Virus record (IMG/VR): IMGVR_UViG_3300027608_000097
Span: 1-31,580 of that record
Strand: one strand, 5' to 3'
DNA length: 31,580 nucleotides
Source: a virus
Shown here: in pieces, positions 13,057 through 20,067 of the stretch
How the letters are laid out: every line of letters begins with the position of its first letter
Position numbering within the stretch: position 1 is the first letter of the stretch
Made by a program: the position numbers and the translations under genes
Notes under the pieces: generated by a model
The model's database searches: none
Seen by the model: the letters and a program-made list of their open reading frames with translations, nothing else
What the model was told of the DNA's origin: nothing

Positions 13057-13595
13057 ACTATATTGTAGTAGGCTTTTCCGTAGCAGCCTGATCTTGCTAG
13101 TTGCACTGTACCACCTTCTTTACCTAACCATCGGTCTAGGTTTTCTTTTGTGAGTTCTATGGGATGCCCTTCGTGGGGTGGGATGTCTACCCATTCAAAG
13201 AGTCTGACTATCTTAGCTGCGCGTTTTGCGTTGTTAATAATCAGTTCTGGGTCATCTGTGTGTTGGAGACAATTGTAAATCCACGCTTCATCGAATTTAT
13301 CGTTACCGATAAAATCTTCCCCACGGATGACTAAGCAATCTATTTTCTTAGCATCGTACCTAGCGTAAGTCCATTGTGGGTATAATAACGGATCGACAAC
13401 CAACCCTTTTTCTAGGTTAGTTGTTTTCAGTAACATCGAAGTTGGCCCTCCCCCTATATCTACTACCGACTTCCCTGACATAGAGAAGGAATATCCTACG
13501 GTATGTAGTCCCATGTATTGTGCATAGACGTAGTGTTTCTGATCCTCGTCGAAGGTATTACAGCAGTCTCCCCAGTATTCTGATTCAAAGCTCAT
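13053..13595 (-). CDS. SAM-dependent methyltransferase-like protein
   Basis: 180 residues. Motif I (VVDIGGGPTS) at 44-53 is the SAM-binding loop of a Rossmann-type methyltransferase. Downstream VVDPLLYPQW may hold the acidic motif II residue, and FDEAWIYNCLQHTDDPELII fits motif IV and the following helix. This type is common in phage genomes directly beside a glycosyltransferase. Its acceptor is unknown: a sugar, a virion protein or DNA are all possible. Overlaps the glycosyltransferase gene by 4 bp. A palindromic site lies inside at 13297. Confidence 0.75.
   Translation of the reverse strand: MSFESEYWGDCCNTFDEDQKHYVYAQYMGLHTVGYSFSMSGKSVVDIGGGPTSMLLKTTNLEKGLVVDPLLYPQWTYARYDAKKIDCLVIRGEDFIGNDKFDEAWIYNCLQHTDDPELIINNAKRAAKIVRLFEWVDIPPHEGHPIELTKENLDRWLGKEGGTVQLARSGCYGKAYYNIV
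13297..13312. promoter_or_regulatory. Palindromic site 5 (TTATCGTTACCGATAA)
   Basis: Identical to sites 1 and 2; inside the methyltransferase gene, where the leftward frame reads FIGNDK. Confidence 0.7.
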
Positions 13596-14698
13596 GGATA
13601 GTATTTGTAGAGTGAGTTAAGTCCATTTCCGTCTGCGTACCATCCCCGACCCGTGTATATATCAAGGATGTCATTGAAGTACTTCTCGTACATTGGTGCT
13701 ACCTTATCTAAGGTGAAGTTCTTACCGAAGGCTAGGCAGTCCGCTGGTCTGATCTTCTTGATGTTATGCATGGCATCTATGAAGTCACCCATAGTCCTGC
13801 ATCGGTATCCTGTAATACCATGTGGGTTGTTTTCTGCGAAGCAGCCCCAGTCTGTAGTTAGGGTGGGAGTACCAGAGAGTAAGTTCTCTACTTGTACACC
13901 ACCGAAGGGTTCTACATACATCGAAGGAATAAAGGAAGCTGTTGCGTTGGACATTAACTTCTTTCTTTTGTTAACGTCTGCGTACCCCACATACTCAACG
14001 TGATCTGGGAGTTTGTAACCTTCTTCTTTTTGCCCAGCTATGACTAGTTTTTTGCCGAGGATTTCAGTCGCTTGAATAGCGATTTCCACTCCCTTACCAG
14101 AATATACCCGACCAAGGTAAAGATAGTAATCCTCTTTTTTCTCGTTATAATCGAAATCATCAATATCAAAATAGTTGGGTATGACCACTTCATACCAGTC
14201 TTGTTTACAGGAACCTACACCTTGCATACCAGCATAAGCATGGTAGATGGCATAGGATTCAAACACTTTAAATCTAGCCCAGTGACCACCAGCATATCCA
14301 ATGCCCGGCTCAACTACAATCATATCTGGATGGGCATCGCATATCGGTCTGACTCCTGATCCCCAAAAAGGTAGCAGGAAGTCGTTCTTTTGTTTTCTCT
14401 TACCTACTTCTTTAATAGCGTTTTTGTAGAAGGTTTGATAAGCATGATCGTTAGTATCAAACTTAAAAAATGTCTTACGCCAGTCATGGCTACCATAGGA
14501 TTTTTTAAAGTCATCATTGGTTAATACAGTAACGTGTTCAGTGCATGGTAAGTCAGAATCTTCATGCCCGTAGTGGATGACTTCATGCCCACGTTCGGTC
14601 ATCATCTTTCCGAATTTAACTACTTTCTGTGTGTAAGCACAGGCGTTAAATTGTTTAGATGAAACGGTATGAGGAAGCCCTAAGATGTGGAACCTCAT
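13592..14698 (-). CDS. GT-B glycosyltransferase (GT4-like)
   Basis: 368 residues. YLYLGRVYSGKGVEIAIQA at 193-210 marks the start of the second Rossmann domain. E263-PFGGVQV-E271 is the E-x7-E motif of GT4-type retaining glycosyltransferases, followed by LLSGTPTLTTDWGC. These enzymes move a sugar from a nucleotide-sugar to an acceptor. With the methyltransferase next door it probably decorates a glycan, a virion protein or modified DNA; the sequence does not show which. The 4-bp overlaps on both sides place it within the replication operon. Confidence 0.85.
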   Translation of the reverse strand: MRFHILGLPHTVSSKQFNACAYTQKVVKFGKMMTERGHEVIHYGHEDSDLPCTEHVTVLTNDDFKKSYGSHDWRKTFFKFDTNDHAYQTFYKNAIKEVGKRKQKNDFLLPFWGSGVRPICDAHPDMIVVEPGIGYAGGHWARFKVFESYAIYHAYAGMQGVGSCKQDWYEVVIPNYFDIDDFDYNEKKEDYYLYLGRVYSGKGVEIAIQATEILGKKLVIAGQKEEGYKLPDHVEYVGYADVNKRKKLMSNATASFIPSMYVEPFGGVQVENLLSGTPTLTTDWGCFAENNPHGITGYRCRTMGDFIDAMHNIKKIRPADCLAFGKNFTLDKVAPMYEKYFNDILDIYTGRGWYADGNGLNSLYKYYP

Positions 14699-14901
14699 AG
14701 TGTAATCATAAATGTTTTAAGTTGTTTAATCTTCTCATGTAGGTCTTCTATATGTTTAATATAAGAAGAATCTACTTCATAGGTTGTCCAACTTGTTCTG
14801 CAACCAAGTTTACTACAATCGCGTTTTCTCATGATCTTGTTTCCTTTTTCTCTGGAATCACAGACGTTTGAGTTTGAACCACACTTAGGGCATCTTTTCA
14901 T
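14695..14901 (-). CDS. Zinc-ribbon protein (NrdR-like ribbon)
   Basis: 68 residues. C4-x2-C7 and C29-x4-C34 form a zinc ribbon. The order CPKCGSNS...DSRE...RKRDC...WTTYE closely follows the N-terminal ribbon of NrdR, the repressor of ribonucleotide reductase genes (…DSR…RRRxC…FTTYE). The ATP-cone domain of NrdR is absent and is replaced by a short helix, so this is a free-standing ribbon that may bind DNA or RNA. Coupled by ATGA to the upstream gene and 4-bp overlapped with the glycosyltransferase. Confidence 0.7.
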   Translation of the reverse strand: MKRCPKCGSNSNVCDSREKGNKIMRKRDCSKLGCRTSWTTYEVDSSYIKHIEDLHEKIKQLKTFMITL

Positions 14902-15140
14902 TTAGTTGATTTGCTTCCCTTACACTTCCACTTTTTACGGGATAGGTTATTCGGGCTATTTGGGTCTGACTTCCAATCTCCTTTGATCTTAGCTGAACGA
15001 GCGCAGTAAGCGTCTCCTTTAGCTGTGCCGGGGCGGATACGATCTCCACCATCCTTAGCCTTCCCAGCTTGCCCAAACTTGACAGTCTTAGTCCTGCCAG
15101 TAGCTGGGTTCTTTACTACTTTAGCAAATCTCTTTTCCAT
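14898..15140 (-). CDS. Conserved small basic phage protein
   Basis: 80 residues, highly basic. The C-terminal half (RIRPGTAKGDAYCARS, then NSPNNLSRKKWKCKGSKS) is a motif seen in many phage and giant-virus hypothetical proteins. Two Cys and many Lys/Arg residues suggest nucleic-acid binding. Start ATG 15140 follows an AT-rich leader (TTATAATATATG) with no SD. Function unknown. Confidence 0.65.
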   Translation of the reverse strand: MEKRFAKVVKNPATGRTKTVKFGQAGKAKDGGDRIRPGTAKGDAYCARSAKIKGDWKSDPNSPNNLSRKKWKCKGSKSTK

Positions 15141-15180
15141 ATATTATAAGTTTTTTGTAAACTCACTAAACTTGTTATAA

Positions 15181-15303
15181 CTAGGATTTCTTGCCACGCT
15201 TACGTTCCATATTCTTCATGGCTTTAGATTCCATCTTTTCGTGCATCTTCTTGCTGCATCCTTTTTTCATGCCACAACATTTCTTTCCGTTTTCTTTTTT
15301 CAT
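15181..15303 (-). CDS. Tiny Lys/Met/Cys-rich protein (40 aa)
   Basis: MKKENGKKCCGMKKGCSKKMHEKMESKAMKNMERKRGKKS in outline: CC and C plus many Lys and Met residues. It starts at ATG 15303, one base after the stop of the upstream gene (TAATATG-type junction). Similar tiny Lys-rich peptides are common near the DUF6496-like gene in phages. The Cys and His could bind metal. Function unknown. Confidence 0.5.
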   Translation of the reverse strand: MKKENGKKCCGMKKGCSKKMHEKMESKAMKNMERKRGKKS

Positions 15304-15304
15304 A

Positions 15305-15646
15305 TTATTTTTTCTTTTTCTTCATTCCTGCTTCACTCATTGCAATTGCCACTGCTTGCGCACGGCTCTTTGCTAGTGGTGCTTTCTTCGGGCCTTTAGG
15401 GTTGATACCAGCGTGGAGTGTCCCACGTTTGTACTCACTTATGACCTTAGCTACCTTCGCGGCCTTACCTGCTTTAGTTGTTGGTTTTTCCATAAATCCT
15501 AAAAATTTTCCTTTTGGAGTATTAATATTATTTTCTTTGCAAATTGTATTAATAATTTTGCTTATTGAGTTTTCTTTTGAAATATTTATAATATATTGAT
15601 ATACGCGATACTGATCGTCAATTGTTATTGTAAATTCGTGCATCAT
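15305..15646 (-). CDS. DUF6496-like protein with an extra AT-rich N-terminal half
   Basis: 113 residues. The C-terminal 62 residues (from MEKPTTKAGK, start 15493) match the small phage family with KVISEYKRGTLHAG, a KAPLAKSRAQAVAIAMSEAG segment and a Lys-rich end, known as DUF6496-like. The first 51 residues are Ile/Asn/Lys-rich and encoded by distinctly AT-rich DNA, as if a separate sequence had been fused in front. The full-length start is coupled to the upstream stop (ATGATG at 15641-15646). An internal start at 15493, preceded by AGGA, could make the short form as well. Confidence 0.6.
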   Translation of the reverse strand: MMHEFTITIDDQYRVYQYIINISKENSISKIINTICKENNINTPKGKFLGFMEKPTTKAGKAAKVAKVISEYKRGTLHAGINPKGPKKAPLAKSRAQAVAIAMSEAGMKKKKK

Positions 15647-15972
15647 AGTCCGTCTACTCCATCTCTTAATAGTTTAAAGAACGTGGAGGCAGAGATTGTA
15701 ACCTTCCAGTCTTTGTTGTTTTTCTTGGACGCGACCGCCCACGCAATGCCATTAGCATCACGCTCTGCTTGTTCGCAAGCCTTATCTAAATTTAAATTTT
15801 GAACACACTTAACTTCCCAGTGGAGTTTACCTTTAAGTTCTTCGCATACTACGTCTGGGGAGTCTTGTCCTCCTGCGTGTTGTTGTCCACGTTTAGCGGT
15901 GTAACCTTCGGCGCGGAGTTGGTCACGCCACATTCTTTCTCCTCTTGCTCCTTTAGCTCTTGAGTTTATCAT
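15643..15972 (-). CDS. Hjc/VRR-NUC-like Holliday junction resolvase
   Basis: 109 residues. An N-terminal SRAKGARGE helix with E12, then GGQDSPD40 and WE53-V-K55 form the PD-(D/E)XK core used by archaeal-type Hjc and VRR-NUC resolvases. C-terminal helices complete the small fold. Such phage enzymes resolve branched DNA made during replication and recombination before packaging. ATG 15972 overlaps the previous stop (ATGA). Its place in the replication operon fits. A general endonuclease role remains possible. Confidence 0.75.
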   Translation of the reverse strand: MINSRAKGARGERMWRDQLRAEGYTAKRGQQHAGGQDSPDVVCEELKGKLHWEVKCVQNLNLDKACEQAERDANGIAWAVASKKNNKDWKVTISASTFFKLLRDGVDGL

Positions 15973-16175
15973 GATACATCCTTTTTAATTAAGTCTAAAA
16001 TTACCTTCAATCGTTTGATTTCCTCCCGCGCCTCGTCACGCTCGTTGCAAAGTTTATTAACTGCCAGCATATGTTCGGTTGCCTCGGTTGCGTATTTCTC
16101 CCGCGCCTCGTCGCGCTCTTTCAAAGCATTTGCCAATGCGTATGCTAACTGATCTTTATCATAGTCTATTCTCAT
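15969..16175 (-). CDS. Short coiled-coil protein with ERDEAR motifs
   Basis: 68 residues, almost entirely one amphipathic helix. ERDEARE occurs twice (LKERDEAREKYA and LCNERDEAREEI), encoded by near-identical 17-bp repeats at 16027 and 16102. It starts one base after the stop of the next coiled-coil gene. Such ERDEAR-bearing coiled coils are frequent in uncultured phage genomes, role unknown. Confidence 0.6.
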   Translation of the reverse strand: MRIDYDKDQLAYALANALKERDEAREKYATEATEHMLAVNKLCNERDEAREEIKRLKVILDLIKKDVS

Positions 16176-16176
16176 T

Positions 16177-16383
16177 TTAATCCGTGTTCTCCTTCATTGT
16201 TTTAATCCATCCACCTACCTCTAAATGTATTGCGTCTAACGAAGATTGCGCTTGTTTGAGTAAAAACCGCGCCTCGTCGCGCTCGCGTTCTAGTCTTTTA
16301 GCGAACTCAGCGGAGACAACTTTACATAAAATTCCCTCAGAAGAATCTGACCATGTATTTGCATCTGTATCTGGTGTATTCAT
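16177..16383 (-). CDS. Second coiled-coil protein with an ERDEAR motif
   Basis: 68 residues from ATG 16383, chosen because it overlaps the upstream stop as ATGA; an ATG at 16389 adds two residues. The N-terminus is Asp/Ser/Thr-rich, then a helix with LERERDEARFLLKQAQSS, encoded by a third copy of the 17-bp repeat (16268-16284). It is a likely paralogue of its neighbour through the shared helix. Confidence 0.55.
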   Translation of the reverse strand: MNTPDTDANTWSDSSEGILCKVVSAEFAKRLERERDEARFLLKQAQSSLDAIHLEVGGWIKTMKENTD

Positions 16384-16568
16384 ATCCATTTACCATCTCC
16401 AATTTCTTTGATTGAAATTTGAATATCCCAAAGGTGTACCCAAACTGATTGCTCTCTTAGCCATGCTAAAAACGTATCCATCGCTTGTGGCGAAGATTCA
16501 GCATCAGTAAACACTTCTCCTTTAAATATATTGGATGGAGAGTTGTAATTTATTTTGTATGTTTTCAT
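16380..16568 (-). CDS. Small hypothetical protein (62 aa)
   Basis: From ATG 16568, 10 bp after the stop of the upstream gene; an in-frame alternative start at 16601 would overlap that gene by 23 bp. The protein runs MKTYKINYNSPSNIFKGEVF with beta-like strands, then AWLREQSVWVHLWDIQISI, with three Trp. It looks like a small alpha/beta protein. Family not recognised. Confidence 0.5.
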   Translation of the reverse strand: MKTYKINYNSPSNIFKGEVFTDAESSPQAMDTFLAWLREQSVWVHLWDIQISIKEIGDGKWI

Positions 16569-16578
16569 ATTCGGTGTG

Positions 16579-16809
16579 TCACTTGTAGTCACGGCACTCA
16601 TTTATCATTTGGTCGATTGCTGCTCGCAATGTAGGCCATTCAGATTTTTCAATTGAAATCTTACCTTCATTGCTATCGTTGCACTGAGTTACTTCAAGAA
16701 ACTCACCAGCAGCTTCGTCTACAATTTCTATGCTTGTTACTCCATTGTGGAATATCGGTTCTCCTTTCGGAGCGACTGATACTTTGATTGTTCTTGTTTC
16801 GTAATTCAT
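16579..16809 (-). CDS. Small hypothetical protein (76 aa)
   Basis: Beta-rich N-terminal two thirds (TRTIKVSVAPKGEPIF, TSIEIVDEAAGEFLEVTQ) and a C-terminal helix (LRAAIDQMINECRDYK). Coupled by ATGA to the upstream gene. The layout of strands then a helix resembles small phage proteins of unknown role. No function assigned. Confidence 0.55.
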   Translation of the reverse strand: MNYETRTIKVSVAPKGEPIFHNGVTSIEIVDEAAGEFLEVTQCNDSNEGKISIEKSEWPTLRAAIDQMINECRDYK

Positions 16810-17000
16810 GGAAGCAAACTATCAATATCTTGTAACTCTGTCAATACTTTTCTCTGAATAAAGTATTCGTTGTAGATTTTCATCCCTTCGTTCCAGTAGT
16901 TCTCCGCTATACAATATCTTTCTTTGTCTTGTGACTCCCAGATAGTAAGTGCAGCATCCATGAATCTGGATGCCTTCCCGTATGCTTTATCTGTTGACAT
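16806..17000 (-). CDS. Small hypothetical protein (64 aa)
   Basis: Helical, rich in Tyr, Trp and Glu (ASRFMDAALTIWESQDKERYCIAENYWNEGMKIY). It starts at ATG 17000, overlapping the last base of the DnaB-like gene stop. Function unknown. Confidence 0.55.
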   Translation of the reverse strand: MSTDKAYGKASRFMDAALTIWESQDKERYCIAENYWNEGMKIYNEYFIQRKVLTELQDIDSLLP

Positions 17001-18250
17001 TAGAATACCTCCTCGATGCGTGAAGTCTCCCCGTGCATGATAATATCTATTCTGAAATCTTTCGGGCCGCGCCTGTTCTTCTTCACGGTCACTTGGCTTT
17101 TAGTTTTCAGATGCTCAACGTAAATAATCTGATTACTGTGCATCCCAATCGCCCGGCTCTCTCGTAACCTTCCTTCATCATTTAACTGGGAGGCTGTTAG
17201 CATTACAAGTTTGTTAACAGATGCGGATACCTTTAACCTTCTTGTTATCTCAGAGATAGCATTCTCGCGGTTATCTACACCTTCAATGGATACGATCTGG
17301 AGGTAGTCTACGATAACTACATCTGCGCGATTTTCTCCCACATATCGGTTAATATTGGCCTCAATATCGTTAATATCACTTATTGCATCTATGATTTGGA
17401 GTGGCATACCATGCAATTTGGTGAGTGCATTGGTGATTGCGTCTAGTTCTACCTTGTTTGCGTTGAGATATTCTGCTCTTTCGCGGATCGGATAGCCAGC
17501 CATGTTGCAAGCCATACGAGTTAGGATGTCTTTGGCGTTCATTTCTAATGAAAAGAAGATAACTGACTTGTTGTTGAGTAGATTTGCTACTGCTGCTTGG
17601 ACGAGGAAGATGGATTTTCCTCCACCAGTCTCTGAAGCTACCGTCAAAAGCTCTCCATGATGCAGTCCGCCCCTCAATGTTCTGTCTAATCGGATCATTC
17701 CTGTGGTAAAACACTCTTCTTTGGACTTTCCTTCCATCTCGTCGATGATTTCCAAGATAATATCTTTGACTGGCTTTACTTTTACACTCCGATCCTCCGA
17801 ACATCTCATTATCGTTTCCGATAATTTCTTCAAATCGGACTTTCCTACTCGGATATTCGGTTCTTCTTCCTCGATAACCTTGATGACATCGCGGTATCCT
17901 TTGTTTCTGACTAGCTGCTTGCGGTAATCGTCCGCCATATCCTGACAAACCTTTCCAGAAGCGATCTTCATGGTAGAAAGAATCTCATGGACTTCGTTCT
18001 CTCCTCCCGCCGCTTCGATTTCGCCTGTAGCTTCTAACTCAGCAATGGCAGAAAACGGGCAGCAAGCCCCTGTTCGCTGGTGAACCCCTTGGAGTGCTGT
18101 AAAAACCTTCCTGTGGGGCGGCAGAGCGAAATAATCCACATCCCACGTTTGTTGCGCGAGGATGTTTCTGTCTATTGCAATTAAAGCTAACGCTGCTGCC
18201 TCGCTTTTGGTTGCCATTGGGACTACTTTCATTAGTGGTATTTTTTTCAT
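17000..18250 (-). CDS. DnaB-type replicative helicase
   Basis: 416 residues. An N-terminal helical domain (about 12-110) is followed by a RecA-like motor domain: Walker A SETGGGKS at 206-213, FFSLEM after it, Walker B VVIVDYLQ at 311-318, and TASQLND plus RESRAIGMHSNQI with the arginine-rich end. This order is that of DnaB and phage replicative helicases, hexamers that unwind DNA at the fork. The length is slightly short because the N-domain is reduced. The gene follows its likely loader, sharing one base with its stop (TAATG). A palindromic site lies inside at 17809. Confidence 0.92.
   Translation of the reverse strand: MKKIPLMKVVPMATKSEAAALALIAIDRNILAQQTWDVDYFALPPHRKVFTALQGVHQRTGACCPFSAIAELEATGEIEAAGGENEVHEILSTMKIASGKVCQDMADDYRKQLVRNKGYRDVIKVIEEEEPNIRVGKSDLKKLSETIMRCSEDRSVKVKPVKDIILEIIDEMEGKSKEECFTTGMIRLDRTLRGGLHHGELLTVASETGGGKSIFLVQAAVANLLNNKSVIFFSLEMNAKDILTRMACNMAGYPIRERAEYLNANKVELDAITNALTKLHGMPLQIIDAISDINDIEANINRYVGENRADVVIVDYLQIVSIEGVDNRENAISEITRRLKVSASVNKLVMLTASQLNDEGRLRESRAIGMHSNQIIYVEHLKTKSQVTVKKNRRGPKDFRIDIIMHGETSRIEEVF
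17809..17824. promoter_or_regulatory. Palindromic site 6 (TTATCGTTTCCGATAA)
   Basis: Inside the DnaB-like gene in a different reading frame from the other coding copies (reads LSETIM), which argues for a DNA-level rather than a protein-level signal. Confidence 0.65.
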
Positions 18251-19137
18251 TAGAAGGATTGCTTGTAGGGATTGTAACTTTGCGTTTGTTTTTCTTTAGG
18301 TTGGAATACTCCCTGATACCCACTCTCCATAGATGCATTTAGGGATGCTATTGCGTCTTCCTTTCCCCAAGAGACTAGCTTCTTCAAAAGTTTTGCTCTC
18401 CAGATTTCGACTGTCTTCCATTTGTTCTGTTTTCTGAACTCAAGATATTCTTCCCATACTTCACGAAAATCTGGTGAATCCAATTCCGCTGGAAAATTAT
18501 TTTCTGGGGGGGCTTCGCAACGGGGGGAAACATTTTTGCCTTTGGCAATTTTCTCAGTCGGGAATAAATCAGTTTTTTTATCTAAAGGGATTATAGGGTT
18601 TTCTTCTTTGTATGTAATCTTTGTTATAGTCTCTGGTATTGCTCCGTCAGAATGATCAACCGAAGCGTCATTTTGACGGATCGGAGCGACACCTTTGTTT
18701 ATTCTTTCTACACATTCTTCAATTATTGAATATCCACTTAAAGGCATATTCTTAGCGTTTAATTGAGAAATTATTTCTACAAAATTGACTCTATAGTGAT
18801 AAGTTTTATCAAACCTATACCGTGGATTTGGATTAACTCTTCTATGAAGAAAATTCTTTTTTACTAATCTATCAAGAACCCTATTCATCGTTTTTTCGCT
18901 GATAGCTCCGAACATTTCTTCAACTAATTGTGAAGCTGATTTATAAATCCATCCATGAGATAGTACTGGAACGTGATCTACTAGCATTGTGTATTCTTCT
19001 TCTAAGAATTTATCTATGTCTTCAATTCGCTCAGACCAATAACACATCTGATTTAAAATCATTGCTTCTTCCATGCATTGAGTGATGCAAAAAAACTCTT
19101 CTCTAAGTACGATTCTCCCTAGTTTTCTTGGTTTCAT
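18250..19137 (-). CDS. Replication initiation protein / helicase loader
   Basis: 295 residues. Residues 5-125 resemble the winged-helix N-domain of phage replication proteins (IVLREEFFCITQCMEEAMILNQMCYW, then WIYKSASQLVEEMFGAISEKTMNRVLDRLVKKNFL, then YHYRVNF), followed by an unstructured middle and a C-terminal helical part (EVWEEYLEFRKQNKWKTVEIW) like DnaD/O-type C-domains. Such proteins bind the origin and recruit the helicase encoded next. The order initiator-helicase matches lambda O-P and many phages. ATGA overlap with the upstream gene. Where it binds is unknown; the repeats at 12126 are one candidate. Confidence 0.75.
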   Translation of the reverse strand: MKPRKLGRIVLREEFFCITQCMEEAMILNQMCYWSERIEDIDKFLEEEYTMLVDHVPVLSHGWIYKSASQLVEEMFGAISEKTMNRVLDRLVKKNFLHRRVNPNPRYRFDKTYHYRVNFVEIISQLNAKNMPLSGYSIIEECVERINKGVAPIRQNDASVDHSDGAIPETITKITYKEENPIIPLDKKTDLFPTEKIAKGKNVSPRCEAPPENNFPAELDSPDFREVWEEYLEFRKQNKWKTVEIWRAKLLKKLVSWGKEDAIASLNASMESGYQGVFQPKEKQTQSYNPYKQSF

Positions 19138-19406
19138 CTTTTAGCAAGTGATTTGATTGAATCCATTTCGTCCTCTTGGAAGAAATTGTGGATAATATTT
19201 TCTTTTAAAAGCTCTATGTATCCTACTGCTGCACATTTATCATGATGGCACATATCATAGATTTCATCTAATATCTCTGCTGTATTAAGATTATCATCCG
19301 TCCATCTTGAAATATGAGCTAATAATCCAATTCCGCATACAGATAATTTAATGTTATCCAAACTTCGTGTATCAACTAACGTGAATGCTTTGCTTTTAAT
19401 AATCAT
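19134..19406 (-). CDS. Small HTH-like protein, first gene of the replication operon
   Basis: 90 residues. KLSVCGIGLLAHISRWTDDNLNTAEILDEI resembles the GLLAYL-x-x-PD-type winged-helix start of phage replication proteins, but the rest is short and helical. ATG 19406 is 14 bp downstream of leader RNA copy B. An in-frame start at 19457 would lie within the folded leader, so 19406 is preferred. It is coupled to the initiator gene by ATGA. It may regulate or assist initiation; unproven. Confidence 0.6.
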   Translation of the reverse strand: MIIKSKAFTLVDTRSLDNIKLSVCGIGLLAHISRWTDDNLNTAEILDEIYDMCHHDKCAAVGYIELLKENIIHNFFQEDEMDSIKSLAKR

Positions 19407-19420
19407 GTTAAAAAGGCGAC

Positions 19421-19553
19421 CCCTTGTGATGGCGACAGGAAGCGGCAACTGACGCATGAGAGTGGTTTACCACCACAAGGGATCATATATTTTATTTGTT
19501 AATTTAATTCCTGACCTTTCTTCGGCTCTCACCCCGAAGGCACGATTGCTCGC
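19421..19553 (-). ncRNA. Pseudoknotted leader RNA, copy B (same class as 5969-6100)
   Basis: Read leftward: H1 GCGA-GCAA-TCGT (19553-19542); H2 CTTCGG (19539-19534) with CCGAAG (19525-19520); the H2 loop GTGAGAG (19532-19526) with CTCTCAT (19462-19456), 7 bp with one G-U; H3 CAGGAA (19513-19508) with TTCCTG (19441-19436); H4 CCCTTGTGGTGG (19481-19470) with CCATCACAAGGG (19432-19421), 12 bp with one G-U; H5 GCG (19455-19453) with CGC (19444-19442). H3 crosses H4, and the kissing pairing crosses both, exactly as in copy A. Shared bases are few: a GNRA loop in H1, TTAAATT right after H3, TAAA right after H4, and GGGGT-S-GCCTT before the ATG. The predicted transcript start (about 19556) is at H1. 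Confidence 0.7.
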
Positions 19554-19562
19554 ACAAGAAAG

Positions 19563-19590
19563 ACACTACTACATCTAGTGATAGTGTCAA
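19563..19590 (-). promoter_or_regulatory. Promoter of the 17-gene replication operon, with inverted repeat
   Basis: Read leftward: TTGACA (19590-19585), 16 bp, TAGTGT (19568-19563). GACACTA (19562-19568) and TAGTGTC (19582-19588) make a 7-bp inverted repeat spanning the promoter, a possible operator. Palindromic site 7 is centred about 60 bp upstream of the start. Confidence 0.6.
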
Positions 19591-19608
19591 ATGTTTTTTA
19601 CAATATTT

Positions 19609-19624
19609 TTATCGGTAACGATAG
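19609..19624. promoter_or_regulatory. Palindromic site 7 (TTATCGGTAACGATAG)
   Basis: Intergenic copy, reverse complement of the common TTATCGTTACCGATAA form with one changed end base. It abuts the stop of the gene at 19625 and lies 18 bp upstream of the -35 box, matching site 1. Confidence 0.7.
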
Positions 19625-20005
19625 TCACTCTAGACTAACAGACTTAATTTCATTCCTCGACCATTGATACATCTGGTCATTGATCTTGTCCCAGATTTCA
19701 TCAGCGTTATCTTCATTCTCAAATTTGTAGATGTAGCGGTGTTCTCCAATTTCATCATTATCACTTATAAAAAAGTTAGACTGGTAAATTGTTAGTCCAC
19801 TTGCAGCGGTGATTGCAACAACAGCAGTATTGTTGGGTTTGAGTGCCATGTTGCATATGCCCTCTTCAGATTCATATTGTGCAATGAAACCAGTATTTAG
19901 TGCAGTAGCTAGAGACATATTTGTAACTAGAACTGTTTGTTTGATTGCGGCAAGCATACGTTCTGCATCTTTATTTACTGCGTTGTTTTCGTTAGTGTTA
20001 TCCAT
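19625..20005 (-). CDS. Hypothetical protein divergent from the XRE regulator
   Basis: 126 residues from ATG 20005; further upstream codons would precede the predicted transcript start. N-terminal helix (NKDAERMLAAIKQTVLVTNMSLATALNTGF), then beta strands (AVVAITAASGLTIYQSNFFI) and an acidic helical C-terminus ending VSLE. Family not recognised. It is transcribed from its own promoter at 20014, facing away from the XRE gene, in the layout of an immunity or switch region. Being next to the repressor-like gene, a regulatory or immunity role is possible. Confidence 0.55.
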   Translation of the reverse strand: MDNTNENNAVNKDAERMLAAIKQTVLVTNMSLATALNTGFIAQYESEEGICNMALKPNNTAVVAITAASGLTIYQSNFFISDNDEIGEHRYIYKFENEDNADEIWDKINDQMYQWSRNEIKSVSLE

Positions 20006-20013
20006 AAGCAAAT

Positions 20014-20059
20014 AGACTATCAAAAAAGTGTTGACTTGTCAATAGGATTGGTTTACTTT
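20014..20059. promoter_or_regulatory. Interlocked divergent promoters with palindromic core
   Basis: TTGACT-TGTCAA (20031-20042) is a palindrome whose halves serve as the two -35 boxes. Rightward: TTGACT, 17 bp, TACTTT (20054-20059), start about 20066. Leftward: TTGACA, 17 bp, TAGTCT (20019-20014), start about 20007. Each start falls 2 bases or so before the ATG at 20068 or 20005, so both mRNAs would be leaderless or nearly so. Confidence 0.7.
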
Positions 20060-20067
20060 TAATTGAA

